This document shows, in pieces, positions 59,623-64,000 of a stretch of 64,000 bases of DNA. The stretch covers positions 1,039,001 through 1,103,000 of the forward strand of contig NZ_JADIZJ010000001.1 in the NCBI RefSeq assembly GCF_016704835.1, in the 5' to 3' direction. The notes under the pieces were generated by a model. That model was given only the letters and a program-made list of their open reading frames with translations. It was not told the origin of the DNA and did not search any database. Position 1 is the first letter of the stretch; each line of letters opens with the position of its first letter. Both the position numbers and the translations under genes were made by a program. This DNA is from Sphingopyxis sp. GTDB taxonomy: Bacteria; Pseudomonadota; Alphaproteobacteria; Sphingomonadales; Sphingomonadaceae.

Positions 59623-59627
59623 GCTGC

Positions 59628-59714
59628 CGGCATTGCGAGAAGCCCGAGGCGACGCGGCAGTCACCAGGCTCGTAAACCGCGCTGGATTGCTTCGCTTCGC
59701 TTGCAATGACGAAC
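59628..59714. repeat. Sphingomonad intergenic repeat (GCAATCC/GCGAAGC type)
   Basis: GCATTGCGAGAAGCCCGAGG and the inverse GGATTGCTTCGCTTCGCTTG with CAATGAC form a degenerate pair of the widespread CATTGCGAGCGAAGCGAAGC element. It lies between convergent genes. Confidence 0.65.
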
Positions 59715-59716
59715 GT

Positions 59717-60688
59717 CTACACGAGCTTGCGCGATCCCAGCCAGTTCCACAGCAGTTCGGGCCAGATTGCGACAGGCAACCCGGCGGTCTTCATCAGTCC
59801 GAAGCCATGCCCGCCGCGTTCGAAGAAATGCGCCTCGCACCCCGCCCCGATACCGCGCGTCGCCTCGCGCAGCCGGACGCTGTTGTCGACCTTGACGACA
59901 TCGTCGTCCTCGGCGTGGAGCAGCCACAGCGGTGGCTGGTCGGTGCGGACATTGCGTTCGGGAGAATAGAGCGCCTCGCGTGCTGCATCGGGGTTGCCGC
60001 CGATCAGTTTCTCGCGGCTCGCCGCATGGGTGATCGCGGGGTCCATTGACACCACCGGGTAGATGGCGACCACCGCGTCCGGTCTTGCGGAAAGACTGTC
60101 GGCAGGATCAACGGACGCATAGACCCGGGCATCGAAGCGCGTGAGCAGGCTTGTGGCAACCTGCCCGCCGGCTGAAAAACCGCCGAATGTGACGCGGGCG
60201 GGATCGATTCTGTCCATCTTCGCGCGGCGGCGCACCAGCCGGATCGCGCGCTGCGCATCGGCGAGCGGGACGTCAGACCCGTTCGTCCAACCGTCGCCGG
60301 GCAGGCGATAGAAAAGAACATAGACGGTAACGCCGCGCTCCTTCAGCCAGCGCGCCAGTTCATAGCCCTCCTTGTCGATCACGACATAGCGAAAGCCGCC
60401 GCCCGGCGCGAGGATGACCGCCGCGCCATTGGGCTGGGCGGGGCGGAAGATGTCGAGCCGCGCGAGGCTGATGCCTTGCAGCATCCGATCGCTGGCACGC
60501 GGATCGTCGCTGCGTTGGACAACATGTTCGACGAGGCCGAACGGCGGTTTGATGTGGCCGTCGGGCCAGAGTGGGACAGACACGTCGGGAGCGAGGCTCG
60601 CGGGGCGAGTCCAGGCCGCCTGAACCGCCGCATTCGCGAACGGCAGCGCCAGGCTCGCGGTCAGCAGCGCGCGGCGCTCAAACATCAT
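59717..60688 (-). CDS. Exported alpha/beta-hydrolase (acetyl-esterase-like)
   Basis: The 323-residue protein has a signal with two arginines (FERRALLTASLALPFANAAV). It is an alpha/beta hydrolase: oxyanion segment ILAPGGGFRYV, nucleophile elbow TFGGFSAGGQVATS, acid region LLHAEDDDVVKVDNS and His in ERGGHGFGL. Similar enzymes deacetylate xylan or pectin. It is the last gene of the minus-strand unit pectate lyase-cupin-hydrolase and starts 1 bp past the cupin stop. Confidence 0.87.
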   Translation of the reverse strand: MMFERRALLTASLALPFANAAVQAAWTRPASLAPDVSVPLWPDGHIKPPFGLVEHVVQRSDDPRASDRMLQGISLARLDIFRPAQPNGAAVILAPGGGFRYVVIDKEGYELARWLKERGVTVYVLFYRLPGDGWTNGSDVPLADAQRAIRLVRRRAKMDRIDPARVTFGGFSAGGQVATSLLTRFDARVYASVDPADSLSARPDAVVAIYPVVSMDPAITHAASREKLIGGNPDAAREALYSPERNVRTDQPPLWLLHAEDDDVVKVDNSVRLREATRGIGAGCEAHFFERGGHGFGLMKTAGLPVAIWPELLWNWLGSRKLV

Positions 60689-60689
60689 C

Positions 60690-61091
60690 TTAGTGGGACG
60701 CTTTATTCGGATAGGCGATGATCAGCACCAGCGGGTCGGCGCCGGTCTGGCGGATGCCAACCGTTGCCCCGCTGTAGAGCCACGCCGCCATTCCCGCTTT
60801 CAACTCTTTCTCCGTGCCATCCGAATGGACGACGCCGGTCCCTGAGAGGACATAATAGATTTCGTCGTGATCGATCGGATGCAAGCCGATCGCGGCACCA
60901 ACGTGCAGCGCACGTTTGCGGAATTCAAAACTGCGCGGCGCTGGGATACTGTCGCTGATCCGGTACGCGGTGGACATACCGATCGCGCCGTGCGGCGGTG
61001 GTTCTTCGCGCACCGTGGCTGCTTCGTCGATCACGATCATCGCGGGCGCCCCGGCTCCGGTGAGGAGCAGCGCGGCGAGCCGCATCATCAC
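60690..61091 (-). CDS. Exported cupin-domain protein
   Basis: The 133-residue protein has a short hydrophobic leader (MMMRLAALLLTGAGAPA) and one cupin barrel with metal ligands in IGLHPIDHDEIYYVLSGTG. KdgF, the cupin that opens unsaturated galacturonate rings in pectin and alginate breakdown, is similar in size, but KdgF is cytosolic, so the leader is odd. It overlaps the pectate lyase stop by 4 bp and the hydrolase follows. Confidence 0.75.
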   Translation of the reverse strand: MMMRLAALLLTGAGAPAMIVIDEAATVREEPPPHGAIGMSTAYRISDSIPAPRSFEFRKRALHVGAAIGLHPIDHDEIYYVLSGTGVVHSDGTEKELKAGMAAWLYSGATVGIRQTGADPLVLIIAYPNKASH

Positions 61092-62464
61092 TGAGCTGCC
61101 CGCGAAGCGCGGTCGCGTGGCGACAAGAGTTCCTGCGGCATCGGCGCGGTTTGGCCGGGATAGAGCCCCGAGCGCGGTTCCATGGTCGTCAGATCCCAGT
61201 CGGCAGCAACAAAGGTCGTGCGCACCGGCGGGGCAACCTTGGGATAGGCGCTCACTTCCTTCTCGTCGTCGATCACCTCGCCGCGCCCTTCAGCAACGAA
61301 AAACAGCACGCGAATCTCTTCAGCGTCGCGCGCCCACGGCCGCGCCCCCGCGCTCGCCAGCACCGACGTTTCGACATCGCGCACCGGCAGGATCTTGTAG
61401 CCCGTCAGCGGCGCGAGCGGCGTCTTGGCGCGAATCAATTGCGCGCGCGTTTCGCCATAGCGGCCGAATTCGGGCAGCGGCTGGCCGTGGCGATCAACGA
61501 GCAGATTGTCCTTGCCATAATAGGCGAGATCGCCGTCGCCGCCGAGCATCAAGAAGGGCAGACCTTCGTCGGTATCGTTGCCACCGCGCATCACATTGCC
61601 CACCGCGGTAATCTCTCCGGTCGCATAGGGCTGGCCGACCCATTCGAGATTCATCAGGTTGTAATGCACCGCGCGGTGCTGCGGATTATAGATCAGGTTG
61701 TTGACCATCAGCGCCTGCGCGCCGCCCTTGATCAGCGGATTGCGCTCGACATTATGCGCCCAGACATTGCGGTAAAAGACGATCCCGGTCGCATTGTCGT
61801 GGATCAGTGATCCCTTGCTATGTTCGCCTTTGGGATGGCTTGCATCGGCCAGGCCCTCGGCGGCGAGATTGTTCGAAAAGGTGATGTTACGGCTGGTCCC
61901 GGCGCGCCATTCGGCCACCGTCTTGCCCGTGAAGCGCGGGCCGGACGCCGACATATTTTCGTCGATCCCCCACATTAAAGTGCAATGATCGACGATGACA
62001 TTATGCGCCGCGACGGTCGAAAAGGTGTCGGCTTCCCACCCGCTGCGTTTCGGCTGGCCGTCGACCCCGGTATAGATGCGCAGGTGGCGGATCACGACGT
62101 CATGCGTCTTCACGTCGATGCCAGTGCGAATCAGGGTGATCCCCGGTCCGGGCGCGGTCTGGCCGGCGATCGTCAGAAACGGATGGGTCACGCTGATCGT
62201 CGTGCGCCCCATGTCGATCACGCCGCCAACCTCGAACACGATGATCCGCGGCCCCGGGGCTTCGATCGCCGCCTTCAGTGATCCCGGGCCATCGGGCGCA
62301 AGCGTCGTGACGCGCAGGATCTGGCCGCCGCGTCCGCCGACGGTGTGGGCGGCAGGACCGACCGCGCCGGGGAACGCCAGCGGCGCGGTTGCGGCAGCGG
62401 ATGCCGGGCTCGCAGATAGTGCCAGCGCCAAAAAAAGCGCAGCCAGCCAAGGTTTTTTGGGCAT
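61088..62464 (-). CDS. Secreted pectate lyase (PL1-like)
   Basis: The 458-residue protein has a Sec signal (PWLAALFLALALSASPASAA) and a right-handed beta-helix: GGRGGQILRVTTLAPDGPGS at the start, DVVIRHLRIYTGV, and NVIVDHCTLMWGIDENMSAS, the calcium-site region of family PL1. It cleaves polygalacturonate by beta-elimination. The start at 62464 (MPKKPWLAAL) has GGAGAG 7 nt upstream; ATG at 62482 is a weaker option. An operator and divergent promoters lie upstream. Confidence 0.88.
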   Translation of the reverse strand: MPKKPWLAALFLALALSASPASAAATAPLAFPGAVGPAAHTVGGRGGQILRVTTLAPDGPGSLKAAIEAPGPRIIVFEVGGVIDMGRTTISVTHPFLTIAGQTAPGPGITLIRTGIDVKTHDVVIRHLRIYTGVDGQPKRSGWEADTFSTVAAHNVIVDHCTLMWGIDENMSASGPRFTGKTVAEWRAGTSRNITFSNNLAAEGLADASHPKGEHSKGSLIHDNATGIVFYRNVWAHNVERNPLIKGGAQALMVNNLIYNPQHRAVHYNLMNLEWVGQPYATGEITAVGNVMRGGNDTDEGLPFLMLGGDGDLAYYGKDNLLVDRHGQPLPEFGRYGETRAQLIRAKTPLAPLTGYKILPVRDVETSVLASAGARPWARDAEEIRVLFFVAEGRGEVIDDEKEVSAYPKVAPPVRTTFVAADWDLTTMEPRSGLYPGQTAPMPQELLSPRDRASRAAQ

Positions 62465-62489
62465 CCCGTCTCTCCATTTCATTGGGGTA

Positions 62490-62519
62490 TTGACACGGCC
62501 GTTCCAATCCCCCTATCTT
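62490..62519 (+). promoter_or_regulatory. Candidate sigma-70 promoter of the TonB receptor
   Basis: TTGACA-N18-TATCTT is followed 2 bp later by a LacI-type operator, the usual place for repression. It would leave a leader of about 200 nt before the receptor gene. Confidence 0.45.
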
Positions 62520-62521
62520 CC

Positions 62522-62535
62522 TGACACCGGTTACC
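62522..62535. promoter_or_regulatory. LacI-type operator between pectate lyase and TonB receptor
   Basis: TGACACCGGTTACC is an exact copy of the site before the isomerase operon. It lies between a plus-strand promoter (62490-62519) and a minus-strand TTGACC (62542-62547), so it can control both divergent genes. Confidence 0.7.
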
Positions 62536-62666
62536 CCAATCGGTCAACGATAAATTATTTCGAGGGAGAGGGGATTGGGCAGCCAGTCGCAACAGGCGAC
62601 GGCGCCATCATCACTCTCAAAAAATTTCTGGCCAGGCGATCGCGCCGATTTGTCTGGTCTCGCAAA

Positions 62667-62679
62667 GTAACCGGTGTCA
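62667..62679. promoter_or_regulatory. LacI-type operator, inverted copy
   Basis: GTAACCGGTGTCA is the exact reverse complement of TGACACCGGTTAC, 46 bp before the TonB receptor start. Two sites 145 bp apart could support looping. Confidence 0.65.
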
Positions 62680-62724
62680 TTTCTTGCTTCAGCAGGAATT
62701 TCGGCCGATCAAGGGAGGATGATA

Positions 62725-64000
62725 ATGGCTATTCATGCAACGCGGAGCCTTCGCGCTTTGACGAAGTTGGCGTGCGGCGCTTCGCTTGCGGCGCTCGCGG
62801 TCTCGCCGGCCCACGCGCAGGATGCGGCGTCCGACGCGAACGATACGGTCGCGACCGAAGACGAAATCGTCGTCACCGGCTTCCGCGCCTCGCTCGACAA
62901 GGCGCTCGATGTGAAGCGCGAGTCGGTCGCCGCGGTCGATGCGATCGTCGCTGAAGATATCGCCAAATTCCCCGACCAGAACCTTGCTGAATCGCTGCAG
63001 CGTATTCCCGGTATCACCATTCAGCGCGACGGCGGCGAAGGACGCGGCATCACGGTGCGCGGCTTGGGCTCGCAATTCACCCGCGTCCGCGTCAACGGGC
63101 TCGAAACCGTCGCGACCTCAACGGACGGCGCCTCGGCAAACCGTGACCGCGCTTTCGACTTCAACGTCTTTGCCTCCGAACTGTTCAGTTCGATCGTCGT
63201 CCACAAGACCGCGTCGGCCGAACTCGACGAAGGGTCGCTCGGCGCGGTCGTCGACCTCAACACCGGCAATCCGTTGGCGGGCAAGAGCGGCTTCACCGCC
63301 GCGCTGTCGGCGCAGGCGAGCTATAACGACCTGTCCGAAAAGGCCGGTCCACGGGTCGCGGGTTTGCTCAGCTGGGTCAACGATGCGGGCACGCTGGGAT
63401 TTGCCGTATCGGCGGCCTATTCGGACCAGAAGACGCTCGAACTCGGAAACAACTCGGTGCGCTGGGCGCAGGCGCGATTCGACTCGGTTGATGGCACGCC
63501 CTGCTGGACGACCAACAATGCCGGCGGCACCTATGTGCCGAGCGCGGCTTGCAATGAAGTCTCGCTCGCATTCCATCCGCGCATCCCGCGCTATGGTGAA
63601 ATTGCGCACGACAAAAAACGCCTTGGGATCACCGGATCGATCCAGTTCGCGCCGACCGACGCGACCAAGATTTCGCTCGACGGCCTTTATTCCAGCTTCA
63701 AGCACCAGCGCCGCGAGCGCTGGGGCGAGGTGCTGCTGCGCAGCAACGAACGCTCGATCAATGTCAGCGACTACGAGATTGACGGTGACAATAATCTGAT
63801 CTCGGCAACGCTCGACGATGCGTGGGTGCGCACCGAGCATTATCTGCGCCAGGCGAAGACGGAGTTCTACCAGTTCGGCGGCAGTTGGGATCAAGATGTC
63901 AGCGACAATTTCCGCTTCACCCTGCTTGGGGGCCTGTCGAAATCGACCGCGTCGATTCCGCTTGAGACCACGCTCGTCTTCGACGACCGCGACGCGCAGG
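62725..64000 (+). CDS. TonB-dependent receptor, 3'-truncated by window edge
   Basis: The frame runs off the window, so 425 residues are visible. A signal peptide (LACGASLAALAVSPAHAQ) is followed by a TonB box (DEIVVTGFRASLDKALDVKR), the plug domain (EDIAKFPDQNLAESLQRIPG, ITIQRDGGEGRGITVRGLGS) and the beginning of the barrel. The IVVTGFRASL type occurs in receptors that import polysaccharide fragments. AGGGAGGATG precedes the ATG. With two LacI-type operators upstream and a divergent pectate lyase, it likely takes up oligogalacturonates. Confidence 0.95.
   Translation, partial: MAIHATRSLRALTKLACGASLAALAVSPAHAQDAASDANDTVATEDEIVVTGFRASLDKALDVKRESVAAVDAIVAEDIAKFPDQNLAESLQRIPGITIQRDGGEGRGITVRGLGSQFTRVRVNGLETVATSTDGASANRDRAFDFNVFASELFSSIVVHKTASAELDEGSLGAVVDLNTGNPLAGKSGFTAALSAQASYNDLSEKAGPRVAGLLSWVNDAGTLGFAVSAAYSDQKTLELGNNSVRWAQARFDSVDGTPCWTTNNAGGTYVPSAACNEVSLAFHPRIPRYGEIAHDKKRLGITGSIQFAPTDATKISLDGLYSSFKHQRRERWGEVLLRSNERSINVSDYEIDGDNNLISATLDDAWVRTEHYLRQAKTEFYQFGGSWDQDVSDNFRFTLLGGLSKSTASIPLETTLVFDDRDAQ

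Noticed and set aside
1..64000. tRNA, rRNA, IS element, prophage or CRISPR
   Set aside because: No cloverleaf, rRNA core sequence, transposase, phage gene or repeat-spacer array was seen when reading both strands; a covariance-model search was not possible.

Overview
This GC-rich window with Sphingomonadales-type gene content most resembles an alphaproteobacterium of that order, Sphingopyxis-like (inferred from protein style, intergenic repeats and the alphaproteobacterial LexA box; no rRNA or tRNA is present to confirm it). Its core is an almost complete single-flagellum gene cluster (about 11.4-42.6 kb), flanked by catabolic, DNA-repair, efflux and pectin-utilisation genes.

Layout. 1-2.7 kb: 3'-part of a large autotransporter, closed by a strong terminator, then about 0.55 kb with no convincing gene. 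3.3-5.2 kb: amino-acid dehydrogenase plus ACT-domain protein, divergent from an Lrp/AsnC regulator, with a 19-bp near-identical direct repeat between them. 5.3-9.3 kb: acyl-CoA operon (family III CoA-transferase broken by a frameshift, thiolase, acyl-CoA dehydrogenase resembling methylsuccinyl-CoA dehydrogenase). 9.5-11.4 kb: four small accessory genes (LuxR-type HTH with a C-terminal membrane anchor, a small helical protein, a four-TM protein, a MarR-like protein).

Flagellum. On the minus strand lie slt-flhA-fliA, flgM-flgN and flgA; on the plus strand flgBCDEFGHIJKL-motAB and a FleQ-like sigma-54 activator; then, minus strand, fliDS and the long fliEFGHIJKLMNOPQR-flhB operon; then fliC on the plus strand. 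Four close matches to the sigma-54 -24/-12 consensus stand before flgA, flgB, slt and fliE. Four matches to a sigma-28 pattern (TTAA-N15-GCCGTTAA) stand before flgM, motA, fliD and fliC. The simplest reading is a closed hierarchy: activator plus sigma-54 drive the hook-basal body and fliA; FliA, held by FlgM, drives filament cap, motor and flagellin genes. This is not the CtrA/FlbT/FlaF scheme of Caulobacter. Several parts look reduced: FlgD lacks its C-terminal domain, FlgE is short, FlgH has no lipobox cysteine, FliM lacks the CheY-binding peptide and FlgJ has no muramidase domain.

42.8-48.3 kb: the imuA-imuB-dnaE2 mutagenesis cassette behind a perfect GTTC-N7-GTTC SOS box. 48.4-54.3 kb: an RND multidrug efflux operon. 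54.4-64 kb: a pectin/oligogalacturonate locus: LacI regulator, RpiB-family isomerase, KduD-like dehydrogenase, KDG kinase, two exported esterases, exported cupin, PL1 pectate lyase and a TonB-dependent receptor truncated by the window end. Three copies of TGACACCGGTTAC and one variant mark the LacI regulon. Degenerate REP-like intergenic repeats occur at four places. No CRISPR array, IS element, prophage or tRNA was seen.
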